DNA of 64,000 nt, from assembly GCA_900545365.1 (NCBI GenBank), contig UQYL01000003.1:50610-114609 (forward strand), given 5' to 3'. Made by a program: the position numbers and the translations under genes. The DNA is from an uncultured Dialister sp. Lineage in GTDB: Bacteria > Bacillota > Negativicutes > Veillonellales > Dialisteraceae. Shown here in pieces: positions 24,271 to 32,323 of this stretch. The notes under the pieces are model-generated. The model was not told the origin of the DNA, ran no database searches, and worked only from the letters and a program-made list of their open reading frames with translations. Position 1 is the stretch's first letter, and every line of letters begins with the position of its first letter.

Positions 24271-25110
24271 ATGAATCAGATGGTAAAAGCAGCAGTGATC
24301 GGAATTATGGCGGCGGGGGTGCTTGGGCTGGCCGGCTGCGGCGGGGATAAGGCGGACAGCCAGTCCGGTTCCGCGGCGAAAGGGGATCTTCTCCAGAAAG
24401 TCAAAGAAAGAGGCACGCTGATTGTGGGGACGTCTTCGGGATTCCCGCCTTATGAATTTATCGATACGTCGAAGAAGGAAAAAACGGTGGTCGGCATCGA
24501 TATCGCGTTGGCCCAGAAGATTGCCGACAAGATCGGCGTCAAACTGGAAGTGCAGGATATGAGTTTCTCCGCGCTGCTGTCTTCTATCGCGGCAAATAAG
24601 ATCGATATTGCGATATCCGGCATCAATGCTTCGGAAGAACGGAAAAAGGCCGTGGATTTCTCCGAGTCCTACATGCACAGTCCGCATATCCTGCTGATCC
24701 GTAAAGAAGATGCGGGAAAGTACAAAACGCTGGAAGATTTCCGGGGCGCTACCATAGGCGCGCAGAAATCCACGCTTCAGGAAAAACTGGCGCGTGAACA
24801 GGTGCCGGACGCAAAGGTCGTAGCGCTTGACCGGATTCCTGATACGCTGATCGAGTTGGAACACGGGAAGCTGGATGCGGTGGCTTCTCAGGGTGTCGTA
24901 GCGCAGCAGTACCTCATCATGAATCCGGCGCTGGCCGATTCGGGCGTCAAATTTGAAAATGTGCGCAGCTCTTCCTGCGTGGCGATCCCGAAGGGCAACG
25001 AAGATTTCGTGAAACTCGTCAATGAAGTGATTGCTGAAAACGAAGAAAATATCCAGAACTGGGTTCAGGAATACAGCGAGCTTGCTGTAAAGAATGCCCA
25101 GAGCAAGTAA
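24271..25110 (+). CDS. Amino acid ABC transporter substrate-binding lipoprotein
   Basis: 279 aa from ATG 24271 with GGAGG at 24256-24260. The lipobox is LAGC with the lipidated Cys at about residue 23. The mature part is an SBP family 3 protein: GTLIVGTSSGFPPYEF, IDIAISGINASEERKKAVDFSESY and the GATIGAQKSTLQE hinge region. Ligand type (glutamine, arginine, histidine, lysine) cannot be assigned from these motifs. A decarboxylase gene of the lysine pathway follows, but as a separate transcription unit. Confidence 0.95.
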   Translation: MNQMVKAAVIGIMAAGVLGLAGCGGDKADSQSGSAAKGDLLQKVKERGTLIVGTSSGFPPYEFIDTSKKEKTVVGIDIALAQKIADKIGVKLEVQDMSFSALLSSIAANKIDIAISGINASEERKKAVDFSESYMHSPHILLIRKEDAGKYKTLEDFRGATIGAQKSTLQEKLAREQVPDAKVVALDRIPDTLIELEHGKLDAVASQGVVAQQYLIMNPALADSGVKFENVRSSSCVAIPKGNEDFVKLVNEVIAENEENIQNWVQEYSELAVKNAQSK

Positions 25111-25121
25111 AATTTGCGGAA

Positions 25122-25154
25122 AGATCCGCCGCTCCCGAGAGAACGGCGGATTTT
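25122..25154 (+). terminator. Intrinsic terminator of the ABC operon
   Basis: ATCCGCCG (25124-25131) pairs with CGGCGGAT (25144-25151), followed by TTT. Confidence 0.85.
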
Positions 25155-25173
25155 GCTTATCGACAAAAAACGA

Positions 25174-25202
25174 TTTACTTTGAATGTGGTTAATGATATA
25201 CT
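25174..25202 (+). promoter_or_regulatory. Promoter of the decarboxylase gene
   Basis: TTTACT (25174-25179), 17-nt spacer, TATACT (25197-25202). Confidence 0.6.
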
Positions 25203-25241
25203 GCAAATATTATTACGATACAACCGGAGAGGAGTAGAAAG

Positions 25242-26519
25242 ATGTCTGAAAAAAGATTACCTTGCAGCGATGAAAAGATCCGTGAACTGGCGTCGGTATA
25301 CGGCACGCCGTTTCATGTCTATGATGAGAAAGGGATCGTGGACTGCGTAAAACGGCTGCAGAAAGCGTTTTCCTGGAATCCGAATTTCTTTGAGTATTTC
25401 GCGGTAAAGGCGACGCCCAATCCGTGGATCATGAAGCTGCTGAAAGACAAAACCGGTGTCGGCGCGGACTGCAGCTCTATGGCAGAGCTCGTTCTCTCCG
25501 AAACGGTGGGCCTCCGCGGGGATAATATCGTTTTCTCTTCCAACGACACGGACGACAGGGAATTTATTAAGGCGGCTGAGCTCGGGGCCATCATCAATCT
25601 GGATGATGTATCCAATCTGGATGATCTGGAGCGGCTCGGCATCGTGCCGGAGAAGATCTGCTTCCGCTATAATCCGGGGCCGGAACTGACGAGAGGAAAT
25701 GCGATCATCGGCAAACCGGAAGAAGCCAAGTACGGCATGACCTATGATCAGCTGATGACCTGCGTGGCCTGGGCAAAAGAAAAGGGCATTTCCTATATCG
25801 GTATCCACACGATGGTCATTTCCTGCGAGCTTTCTCTGGCCGGCCTGCTCGGTACGATCAGCATGATGTTCGATCTGGCCAATGATATTCGAGAAAAGCA
25901 GGGCGTTACGGTAAGCTTTATCGACTTCGGCGGCGGCATCGGCATTCCTTACCGCCCGGAAGAAGAGGAAGTTGATATTGAGGCGCTGGGCGAAGGAGCA
26001 AAGGCGCTGTTCGCGCAGAAAATGAAAGGCTTTGAAAATACCCGCATTTCTTTTGAATGCGGCCGCATGATCACCGGTCCTTACGGTTACCTTGTGACGA
26101 AAGCGATTCACTATAAGAATATTTACAGAAAATATATCGGCGTTGATGCCTGCATGGCAGATCTTATGCGCCCTGCGCTGTACGGTTCCTATCATCACAT
26201 CACCGTGGTGGGGAAAGAAGACGCGCCGCTGACAGAAGTGTATGATGTGACGGGTTCCCTTTGCGAGAATAATGATAAATTCGCGGTTCAGCGGAGACTG
26301 CCGAAGATCGACACGGGAGATCTGATCGTATTCCACGATACCGGCGCACACGGCCACAGCATGGGGTTCAATTACAATGGCAAGCTCCGCCACCAGGAAT
26401 TGCTTCTGCATGAAGACGGAAGCGTTGATGTCATCCGGCGGAATGAAACGCTGAGCGACCTTTTCGCTACGCTTGATTTTCCCGGGCTGAAAGAAAACGC
26501 TGAAAAACTGAACAAGTGA
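25242..26519 (+). CDS. lysA: Diaminopimelate decarboxylase-family enzyme
   Basis: 425 aa, group III PLP-dependent decarboxylase with an alanine-racemase-type barrel and C-terminal beta domain. The PLP lysine is K56 in YFAVKATPNP. IDFGGGIGIPY is the phosphate-binding glycine loop, followed by ISFECGRMITGPYGYLV. The C-terminal motif reads CENNDKFA where LysA usually has CESGDxxA and ornithine decarboxylases have a Cys-Asp core. Diaminopimelate (to lysine) is the likeliest substrate, but another amino acid is possible. RBS GGAGAGGAG precedes the ATG. It is a single-gene unit with promoter and terminator. Confidence 0.82.
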   Translation: MSEKRLPCSDEKIRELASVYGTPFHVYDEKGIVDCVKRLQKAFSWNPNFFEYFAVKATPNPWIMKLLKDKTGVGADCSSMAELVLSETVGLRGDNIVFSSNDTDDREFIKAAELGAIINLDDVSNLDDLERLGIVPEKICFRYNPGPELTRGNAIIGKPEEAKYGMTYDQLMTCVAWAKEKGISYIGIHTMVISCELSLAGLLGTISMMFDLANDIREKQGVTVSFIDFGGGIGIPYRPEEEEVDIEALGEGAKALFAQKMKGFENTRISFECGRMITGPYGYLVTKAIHYKNIYRKYIGVDACMADLMRPALYGSYHHITVVGKEDAPLTEVYDVTGSLCENNDKFAVQRRLPKIDTGDLIVFHDTGAHGHSMGFNYNGKLRHQELLLHEDGSVDVIRRNETLSDLFATLDFPGLKENAEKLNK

Positions 26520-26525
26520 CGGGCG

Positions 26526-26558
26526 AAAACGGATGGCGGCAGGAGCTGTCCGTTTTTT
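26526..26558 (+). terminator. Terminator after the decarboxylase gene
   Basis: AAAACGGA (26526-26533) pairs with TCCGTTTT (26549-26556) and a T-run. The loop is 15 nt and can form an inner GGC/GCT-type stem. Confidence 0.75.
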
Positions 26559-26573
26559 GGCGCGTTCAGAATC

Positions 26574-26582
26574 TGGTATAAT
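26574..26582 (+). promoter_or_regulatory. Extended -10 promoter of the secreted-protein pair
   Basis: TGG-TATAAT at 26574-26582, 26 nt upstream of the ATG at 26609. Confidence 0.65.
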
Positions 26583-26608
26583 ACAGGCACGGAAAGGAGA
26601 TCCGGCAA

Positions 26609-27106
26609 ATGCGCAGAATTTTATCTTTGGCAGCCGCCGCGGCGATCCTGTGCGCGGGGACGGCCGGCGCGTATAAGGAAGAGCCGCAGTCTTTCGGCGA
26701 TATGCACTGGGGCGATTCCGTGAAAAAAGTAAGGGAACGGTATGCCGTTCAGTATCTGGAAGAGACGCGCGGCGGCGGCGCGCTGTACGCGGTGAATTTT
26801 TCCGATTTCAGAGAGATCCTGGGCATCCGCGGGCCGATTACGGTGATGGGCGCTTTTGACAGCAGGGGAAAGCTGACGCAGATCAATGTGCCGCTGCGGA
26901 TGGAAGGCAGGGAAGCGGCGGACCGCGCTTTCGCTGACTATACAAAAATGTTGGAAGAACGGTGCGGCGCTCCCTCGGAAAGGACGAAACAGTCGGCTTT
27001 GTGGACGGGAAAGAAGACCAATATTTTTGTGGAAAGCAGCGATGAGGGCATTCTGGTGTGCTTCATTGACGCGGGCAGTATGAAGAAGCAGATGGCAGGG
27101 AAATAA
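26609..27106 (+). CDS. Secreted protein of unknown function (165 aa)
   Basis: A clear signal peptide (MRRILSLAAAAAILCAGTAGA, written here as the first 21 codons) has a likely cleavage after AGA, then YKEEPQ. The mature part of about 144 aa begins SFGDMHWGDSVKKVRERY. It then shows mixed alpha/beta character with LGIRGPITVMGAFDSRGKLTQ and SALWTGKKTNIFVES. I do not recognise the family. The FGDMHWGDS opening recalls small periplasmic proteins that begin with a WG-containing repeat-like motif. RBS GGAAAGGAG. Its TAA overlaps the ATG of the next gene, so the two are co-expressed. Confidence 0.8.
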   Translation: MRRILSLAAAAAILCAGTAGAYKEEPQSFGDMHWGDSVKKVRERYAVQYLEETRGGGALYAVNFSDFREILGIRGPITVMGAFDSRGKLTQINVPLRMEGREAADRAFADYTKMLEERCGAPSERTKQSALWTGKKTNIFVESSDEGILVCFIDAGSMKKQMAGK

Positions 27107-27615
27107 TGGACAGAAAGAAAATCTATAAAATCACGGCAGTATGTCTGATCTTGACAGCTATGGCGGCGCCGTGCCTGGCAAAGGGCGGCCGGGGCGGCGG
27201 TTCTTTCGGCGGGCGTCCGTCTTTTTCCCGCCAGGCAGTGTCCCGCCCTGCGCAGCAGGCTCCTCGGCCGCAGCAGAATCGGACGGCGGAAGCGCCTGAG
27301 CGGACGGAGACAAAACGGGATATCGATCAGGGGATCGATCCGAAGGATTACGGGAAACGAAATACGGGGAACACGGCTGCCGGAACGGGAACGGCGCAGA
27401 ACCGCGGCGCGGTAAAGAATAATTTCAGCGGCGGCACGGGCGGCTTTTTCAGCGGCTTTTCGCTGTGGCCGTGGCTTTGGTTCAGCGGTCACAGCACAGC
27501 TGCCGCTTCCGACGGCGACAAGGCGGAAGCGGAGGAAACGGAAAGTTTTTCCGCCATGCTCGGCCGCTGGTATGACAGCGTCATTTCTTTTTTTAAAACG
27601 CTCCTGGGATTCTGA
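27106..27615 (+). CDS. Secreted low-complexity protein (169 aa)
   Basis: A signal peptide ends near AAPCLAK, followed by a Gly/Arg-rich segment (GGRGGGSFGGRPSFSRQ). A Gln/Pro/Thr-rich linker follows, then a Trp/Phe-rich hydrophobic patch (FFSGFSLWPWLWFSG) and an acidic stretch. The last 25 residues look like an amphipathic helix (MLGRWYDSVISFFKTLLG). No known domain is recognised. The GGxSFGGR start occurs in some bacterial Tim44-like or secreted proteins, but nothing else supports that. It starts with a TAATG overlap on the preceding secreted protein. A strong bidirectional terminator follows. Confidence 0.75.
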   Translation: MDRKKIYKITAVCLILTAMAAPCLAKGGRGGGSFGGRPSFSRQAVSRPAQQAPRPQQNRTAEAPERTETKRDIDQGIDPKDYGKRNTGNTAAGTGTAQNRGAVKNNFSGGTGGFFSGFSLWPWLWFSGHSTAAASDGDKAEAEETESFSAMLGRWYDSVISFFKTLLGF

Positions 27616-27629
27616 GTAGCAGAGCAAAT

Positions 27630-27669
27630 AAAAAACATCTGGAATTGTAACGGATTCCAGATGTTTTTT
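27630..27669 (+). terminator. Bidirectional terminator between convergent genes
   Basis: A perfect 16-bp stem (27630-27645 with 27654-27669) around an 8-nt loop, with A6 on one arm and T6 on the other. It serves the secreted pair on plus and the acyltransferase on minus. Confidence 0.95.
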
Positions 27670-27680
27670 TATGTCCGCAG

Positions 27681-28694
27681 TCAGATGAGGCGGCTGAAAT
27701 AAGGGAGCTTTTTCACGATGTATGTCATGACGGCGCCAAGAAGGAAGGCCAGAGAGATCCAGATCACCGCATCGATAAAGGGAATTGACGGGAAATGAAC
27801 AAGAAGCACCCGTGTGAGGAACCAGTGCGTCAGCGCGCGGGTGATTTCTTCAAAAAGCATGATCCCAAAGGAAAGACCGCCGAAGAGGATCAGTATTTTT
27901 TCCGCTTTCGGAGAGATGCTGTGACGGCGGAACCACCAGCGGCAGAGACAGAAAAGAAACGCCGTGTTCAGGAAAAGGAAGGAGTCGTAGAACCGCTGAG
28001 AGATCTGCTCTGTCAGCGCGCCTGCGGCACAGCCGTGGTACCAGGTCATGAAGGCGGCGATGATGGTGCCGAGCGCCGCCGCCGCGCCGAGGCGAATCAG
28101 ATTCTTTTTATTGATCCAGCTTTCGGGAAGCACGTGCTCGATCCAGTAGCCGATGATGAAATAGAAACTGGGTTCGCTGACGGCGAGAAGCGGATTGAGA
28201 AATCCGTTCATTTCCGCGCTGCCCTTGAAAAGGAGAAAGGAAAAAACCGGGACGCATCCCACGAAGAACAGATTCAGCCCGATGAGGTACAGGTAGAGCG
28301 GATTGGTCATGCTCCTGATCATGGCGCGCCAGAGCGGGAGCATGAGGAGAAACGCCACATAAATGTACAGGAAGTAATAGGCCGTCGCCATATTGGAAGC
28401 GTAGGTGAGCGTCAGGAAGCGGCTGACGCTGAAATGATGTTCAGGAACGGCGTAAAAATAGATATAATTGATCAGTGAAAAGACAAAAATGACTTGGAGA
28501 AACCGCCAGATCCTTTTCCTGAACAGGACCGGAATCGGTTCGTCTTTGCCGAGGAGGAGCGCGCCGGAGATCATAAAGAAGATGGGGACTGCCGTTTTTA
28601 CCCAGAAGGGAACGATGAGGTACAGCGGAAACCAGGGAGAGTCCTGCTGCATCAGGTACAGTGAAAATCCCGACGTCGACGAATGCGTGAACAT
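27681..28694 (-). CDS. Acyltransferase 3 family membrane protein
   Basis: From the first standard start (ATG 28694) the protein has 337 aa with about ten membrane helices. SGALLLGKDEP and FGGLSFGIMLFEE are typical of acyltransferase 3 (OafA/WecH-like), which O-acetylate surface glycans. The conserved family N-terminus lies upstream in the same frame: codons 28745 to 28695 read KKLHIEFLRILCIWLV just before the ATG. That part has no ATG, GTG or TTG back to a stop. A good AGGAG (28770-28766) precedes it, with ATC (28763), CTT (28760) and ACG (28757) as the only codons at start distance. The real start is therefore probably a rare codon near 28757-28763, or the gene is N-terminally damaged. Confidence 0.85.
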   Translation of the reverse strand: MFTHSSTSGFSLYLMQQDSPWFPLYLIVPFWVKTAVPIFFMISGALLLGKDEPIPVLFRKRIWRFLQVIFVFSLINYIYFYAVPEHHFSVSRFLTLTYASNMATAYYFLYIYVAFLLMLPLWRAMIRSMTNPLYLYLIGLNLFFVGCVPVFSFLLFKGSAEMNGFLNPLLAVSEPSFYFIIGYWIEHVLPESWINKKNLIRLGAAAALGTIIAAFMTWYHGCAAGALTEQISQRFYDSFLFLNTAFLFCLCRWWFRRHSISPKAEKILILFGGLSFGIMLFEEITRALTHWFLTRVLLVHFPSIPFIDAVIWISLAFLLGAVMTYIVKKLPYFSRLI

Positions 28695-28817
28695 GACGAG
28701 CCAGATGCAGAGGATGCGGAGAAATTCTATGTGAAGTTTCTTTTTCGGCGGATTCGTAAGGATCGCTCCTCTCTTTCAGCGGGCAACGCGCCGCATGACT
28801 ATAAAATGATCGGCCTT

Positions 28818-28846
28818 ATCATAGCACGGATAAAATAGGGACTCAA
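28818..28846 (-). promoter_or_regulatory. Promoter of the acyltransferase gene
   Basis: Minus strand TTGAGT (28846-28841), 17-nt spacer, TATGAT (28823-28818). Transcription would start near 28811, upstream of the AGGAG at 28770-28766. Confidence 0.75.
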
Positions 28847-28874
28847 GAAACGGGAAGGAAATTCATTTTCGCGC

Positions 28875-28903
28875 TTGCGCATCGGGAAGGCCTTTGATAC
28901 AAT
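28875..28903 (+). promoter_or_regulatory. Promoter of rpsB-tsf
   Basis: TTGCGC (28875-28880), 17-nt spacer, TACAAT (28898-28903). The leader of about 115 nt contains a small hairpin ATGCGG-ATC-CCGCAT (28927-28941). Confidence 0.75.
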
Positions 28904-29024
28904 GGGAAAGCATGAGTACACATGCCATGCGGATCCCGCATCTGTGCCGACAGGAAAAATTTTGAATTTCTGCGGTGGCTGCGGGAGAGGAAGCAGGCAG
29001 AAGTGAATAACAGGAGGTTATATT

Positions 29025-29783
29025 ATGGCAGTTGTATCCATGAAACAGTTACTCGAAGCAGGCGTTCATTTCGGTCATCAGACCCGCCGTTGGAATCCGA
29101 AAATGGCGCGGTTCATTTTCACCGAACGCAACGGCATCTACATCATTGACCTGCAGAAGACTGTAAAGAAAGTTGAAGAAGCATACGCTTTCCTGCGTGA
29201 AGTCGCGGCAAGCGGCCAGCCGGTCCTCTTCGTAGGCACGAAGAAGCAGGCTCAGAATTCCATTAAGGAAGAAGCGCTGCGCTGCAATATGTTCTATGTC
29301 AATGAACGCTGGCTCGGCGGCATGCTCACCAATTTCCGCACCATCCAGACCCGTGTGGCCCGTCTGAAAGAACTGGAAGCGATGTTTGCGGAAGGCACGA
29401 CTTCTCAGTACACGAAGAAGGAAGTTATCCTGATGCGCCGCGAACTGGAAAAACTGGAAAGGAACCTGGGCGGCATCAAAGACATGAAGAAACTCCCCGG
29501 CGCTATCTTCATCATTGACTCCAAGAAAGAAGAAATCGCCGTATCCGAAGCTCGCAAGCTCCACATCCCGGTCATTGCTACCGTCGATACGAACTGCGAT
29601 CCGGATCTCATTGATTATCCGATCCCGGCCAACGACGACGCGATCCGTGCTGTCAAGCTCCTGACCGGCAAAATGGCTGACGCTGTCCTCGAAGGACGTC
29701 AGGGCCAGCAGGAAGAAGCGGCTGAAGCTCCGGCGGAAGAAGCAGCCGAAGCAGAAGAAACTGCTGCGGAAGAACAGGAATAA
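29025..29783 (+). CDS. rpsB: 30S ribosomal protein S2
   Basis: 252 aa. Hallmarks are MKQLLEAGVHFGHQTRRWNPKM, FVGTKKQAQ, NERWLGGMLTNFRT and DTNCDPDLIDYPIPANDDAIRAV. The C-terminal tail is acidic and Ala/Glu-rich (EEAAEAPAEEAAEAEE), a common S2 extension. S2 joins late on the 30S subunit and is needed for S1 binding. RBS is AGGAGG. It precedes tsf as in most bacteria. Confidence 0.98.
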   Translation: MAVVSMKQLLEAGVHFGHQTRRWNPKMARFIFTERNGIYIIDLQKTVKKVEEAYAFLREVAASGQPVLFVGTKKQAQNSIKEEALRCNMFYVNERWLGGMLTNFRTIQTRVARLKELEAMFAEGTTSQYTKKEVILMRRELEKLERNLGGIKDMKKLPGAIFIIDSKKEEIAVSEARKLHIPVIATVDTNCDPDLIDYPIPANDDAIRAVKLLTGKMADAVLEGRQGQQEEAAEAPAEEAAEAEETAAEEQE

Positions 29784-29807
29784 TCGTAAAGGAACGAGGC
29801 ATGAAAG

Positions 29808-29860
29808 ATTAGGAATTCCGGCAGACGCCGCATATAGCGGCGGCGGAATTTCTAATTTTA
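29808..29860 (+). terminator. Large stem-loop between rpsB and tsf (attenuator or terminator)
   Basis: ATTAGGAATTCCG (29808-29820) pairs with CGGAATTTCTAAT (29844-29856), apart from a single mismatch. An inner stem CGCCGC-ATATA-GCGGCG (29826-29842) sits in its loop. TTTTA follows. It probably lowers read-through into tsf, since no strong second promoter is seen. Confidence 0.75.
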
Positions 29861-29916
29861 TGTGCTGAAATAGATTGTAAGCATTTTTTATCTGAAAAGT
29901 ACAGGAGGTCACTCGA

Positions 29917-30798
29917 ATGGCAGCTATTACTGCAAGTATGGTAAAAGAACTGCGCGCCAGCACCGGCGCAGGCATGATGGACTGCAAAAAAGCACTCGCG
30001 GAAGCTGACGGCGATATGGCGAAAGCCGTAGATATTCTCCGTGAAAAAGGCCTGTCCCAGGCGGCAAAGAAAGCGGGCCGCATCGCTGCGGAAGGCGCGG
30101 TCGTTTCTTTCGTATCGGAAGACGGAAAAGTCGGCGTTGTAGCGGAAGTCAATTGCGAAACGGACTTCGTCGGCCACAATGAAGGCTTCCAGACCCTTGC
30201 GAAATCCATTGCGAAGCAGGCTGCGGAAGCGGCTCCGGCAGATCTGGAAGGTCTCCTCGCTTCTGAACTGGACGGCAAGACGGTCAAAGACATGGTCACG
30301 GAAGCGGTCGCAAAGATCGGCGAAAACATCTCTGTTCGCCGTTTCGTCCGCTTTGAAAGCGCGGAAGGCCAGGTGTACAGCTATATTCACGGCGGCGGCA
30401 AGATCGGCGTTCTCGTAGAAATGAAGGGCGGCGACGCAGAACTGGGCAAGGATATCGCCATGCAGATCGCGGCAGCCAATCCGTCCTATCTCGACCGCAG
30501 CGAAGTTCCGGAATCTGAACTGGAACACGAAAAAGCCGTCCTCTCCGAACAGGCACGCAATGAAGGCAAGCCGGAAAACATCATCGAAAAGATGGTCATC
30601 GGCCGCATCAACAAGTACTATAAGGAAGTCTGCCTCGTAGATCAGGAATTCATCAGAGACGGCGATCTGACCATTTCCAAGCTGCTGAAATCGAAGAATG
30701 CCGAAGTTGTCCGTTTCGCGCGCTTCCAGCTCGGCGAAGGCATCGAAAAGAAACAGGAAAACTTTGCGGAAGAAATTCAGAAGCAGATTAATCAGTAA
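29917..30798 (+). CDS. tsf: Elongation factor Ts
   Basis: 293 aa. The N-terminal MVKELRASTGAGMMDCKKAL and EVNCETDFVGHNEGF motifs identify EF-Ts. It is the nucleotide exchange factor for EF-Tu. RBS AGGAGG is at 29902-29907. Codon use is strongly biased, as expected for a highly expressed gene. It is separated from rpsB by a large stem-loop. Confidence 0.98.
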   Translation: MAAITASMVKELRASTGAGMMDCKKALAEADGDMAKAVDILREKGLSQAAKKAGRIAAEGAVVSFVSEDGKVGVVAEVNCETDFVGHNEGFQTLAKSIAKQAAEAAPADLEGLLASELDGKTVKDMVTEAVAKIGENISVRRFVRFESAEGQVYSYIHGGGKIGVLVEMKGGDAELGKDIAMQIAAANPSYLDRSEVPESELEHEKAVLSEQARNEGKPENIIEKMVIGRINKYYKEVCLVDQEFIRDGDLTISKLLKSKNAEVVRFARFQLGEGIEKKQENFAEEIQKQINQ

Positions 30799-30821
30799 TC
30801 AGAACGAATAAGAGGAACGCC

Positions 30822-30887
30822 GGGATCAGTTTTCAGGCGCTTTGCGGGGCAGCATGTCCCGCCCGGCAGAGAGCTCCAGCTGATCCG
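30822..30887 (+). other. Structured 3' region of tsf
   Basis: GGATCAG (30823-30829) pairs with CTGATCC (30880-30886) and encloses a hairpin GCGGG/CCCGC (30844-30862). It lies between the tsf stop and the terminator. The role is unknown; it may protect the transcript end. Confidence 0.45.
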
Positions 30888-30900
30888 GTATTTCCGCGGA

Positions 30901-30934
30901 TAAGAGGACACAGTTTTGTGTTCTCTTATTTTTT
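30901..30934 (+). terminator. Intrinsic terminator of rpsB-tsf
   Basis: TAAGAGGACACA-GTTT-TGTGTTCTCTTA, a 12-bp stem with one G-T pair, followed by six T. Confidence 0.95.
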
Positions 30935-30964
30935 GGGCAGAATCGGCCGGGCCCGGCGGACATC

Positions 30965-30993
30965 TTGAATCTCCGGCGGGACTCGGTTATGAT
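30965..30993 (+). promoter_or_regulatory. Promoter of the pyrH-to-rseP operon
   Basis: TTGAAT (30965-30970), 17-nt spacer, TATGAT (30988-30993), 47 nt before pyrH. Confidence 0.8.
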
Positions 30994-31040
30994 GAAGCAG
31001 AAGATCGGCAGTTTCATATATTTTCAGACGGAGGCGCGAT

Positions 31041-31763
31041 ATGGAAAATAAGAAGTATAAAAGAGTCATGCTGAAGCTGAGCGGTGAAGCGCTGGCAAAT
31101 GATAAGGGATTCGGCATCGATCCGGAAGTGGTCAAACGCTTGTGCGGAGAAATCAAGACGGTCTGCGAAGCGGGCGTCGAAGTGGCGGTCGTTGTAGGCG
31201 GCGGAAATATCTGGAGAGGCCTGAAAGGGAGCGCCGGCGGCATGGACCGCGTTTCTGCCGACTATATGGGAATGCTGGCGACAGTCATCAACTCTGTGGC
31301 AATGCAGGACGGGCTGGAAAAACTGGGGATCCCGACCCGTGTACAGACGGCCATCGAAATGCGCCAGATCGCGGAACCCTATATCCGCCGCCGCGCTGTC
31401 CGCCATCTGGAAAAGAGCCGTGTGGTGATCTTTGCGGCAGGCACGGGCAATCCGTATTTCACGACGGACACGACAGCGGCTCTCCGTTCAGCGGAAATTG
31501 AAGCGGATGTCATGCTCATGGCGAAAAAGCAGACGGACGGCGTCTATGACGCGGACCCGAAATTCCATCCGGAAGCAAAGATGTTCACCCATCTGACGTA
31601 TGGCGAAGTTCTTCAGAAGGGGCTTGCGGTCATGGATAATACGGCGATCACGCTGTGCATGAATAATTCGATCCCGATCGTGGTATTCAACATCGACGTA
31701 CCGGGAAATATTGTAAAAGCTTGCCTTGGCGAAACGCTGGGGACATTGATTGAGGGGAAATAA
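31041..31763 (+). CDS. pyrH: Uridylate kinase
   Basis: 240 aa, hexameric bacterial UMP kinase of the amino acid kinase fold. Motifs are VMLKLSGEAL, VVGGGNIWRG and FAAGTGNPYFTTDTTAALR. It phosphorylates UMP to UDP for pyrimidine nucleotide supply and is unrelated to eukaryotic UMP kinases. RBS GGAGG. It opens a run of tightly packed genes through rseP. Confidence 0.98.
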   Translation: MENKKYKRVMLKLSGEALANDKGFGIDPEVVKRLCGEIKTVCEAGVEVAVVVGGGNIWRGLKGSAGGMDRVSADYMGMLATVINSVAMQDGLEKLGIPTRVQTAIEMRQIAEPYIRRRAVRHLEKSRVVIFAAGTGNPYFTTDTTAALRSAEIEADVMLMAKKQTDGVYDADPKFHPEAKMFTHLTYGEVLQKGLAVMDNTAITLCMNNSIPIVVFNIDVPGNIVKACLGETLGTLIEGK

Positions 31764-31765
31764 CG

Positions 31766-32323
31766 ATGTACGAAGAAGAACTGAAAAAATTGACGGAAAA
31801 AATGGACAAGTCCATTCAGGCGCTGAAGGCGGAATACGCTTCCGTCCGCACCGGTCAGGCGTCGGCGAGTCTTCTGGACCGCATCCGCGTCGAATATTAC
31901 GGAACGACGACTCCCGTCACGCAGGTAGCGTCTATCACCGTCCCTGAGGCGCGCATGATCGTCGTCCAGCCGTGGGACAGAGCGCTCCTGAAAGAGATCG
32001 AAAAAGCGATTCTCCAGTCCGATCTGGGCCTGGTGCCTATGAATGACGGCAATCTGATCCGCATGGCGGTTCCTCAGCTCACGGAAGAAAGACGCAAGGA
32101 ACTCTGCAAGGTGGTCAGCAAAAAGGCGGAAGAAGGAAAAGTTGCGATCCGCAATATCCGCAGAGACGGCAATGATTTCCTGAAAAAAGAAGGCAAAAAG
32201 AGCGACGTCTCCAAAGATGTGATCAAGGAAGCGGAGGACAAGATCCAGAAGCTGACGGATCAGAAAATCAAAGAAGTAGAGGCAGTCACTGAGAAAAAGA
32301 TCAAAGAGATCATGTCGGTATGA
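31766..32323 (+). CDS. frr: Ribosome recycling factor
   Basis: 185 aa. Conserved YASVRTGQASASLLDRIRVEYYG, VQPWDRALLKEIEKAI and RVRNIRR-like IRNIRRDGND motifs are seen. With EF-G it splits post-termination ribosomes. The ATG is 2 nt after the pyrH stop, with GAGGGG upstream. Confidence 0.98.
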   Translation: MYEEELKKLTEKMDKSIQALKAEYASVRTGQASASLLDRIRVEYYGTTTPVTQVASITVPEARMIVVQPWDRALLKEIEKAILQSDLGLVPMNDGNLIRMAVPQLTEERRKELCKVVSKKAEEGKVAIRNIRRDGNDFLKKEGKKSDVSKDVIKEAEDKIQKLTDQKIKEVEAVTEKKIKEIMSV

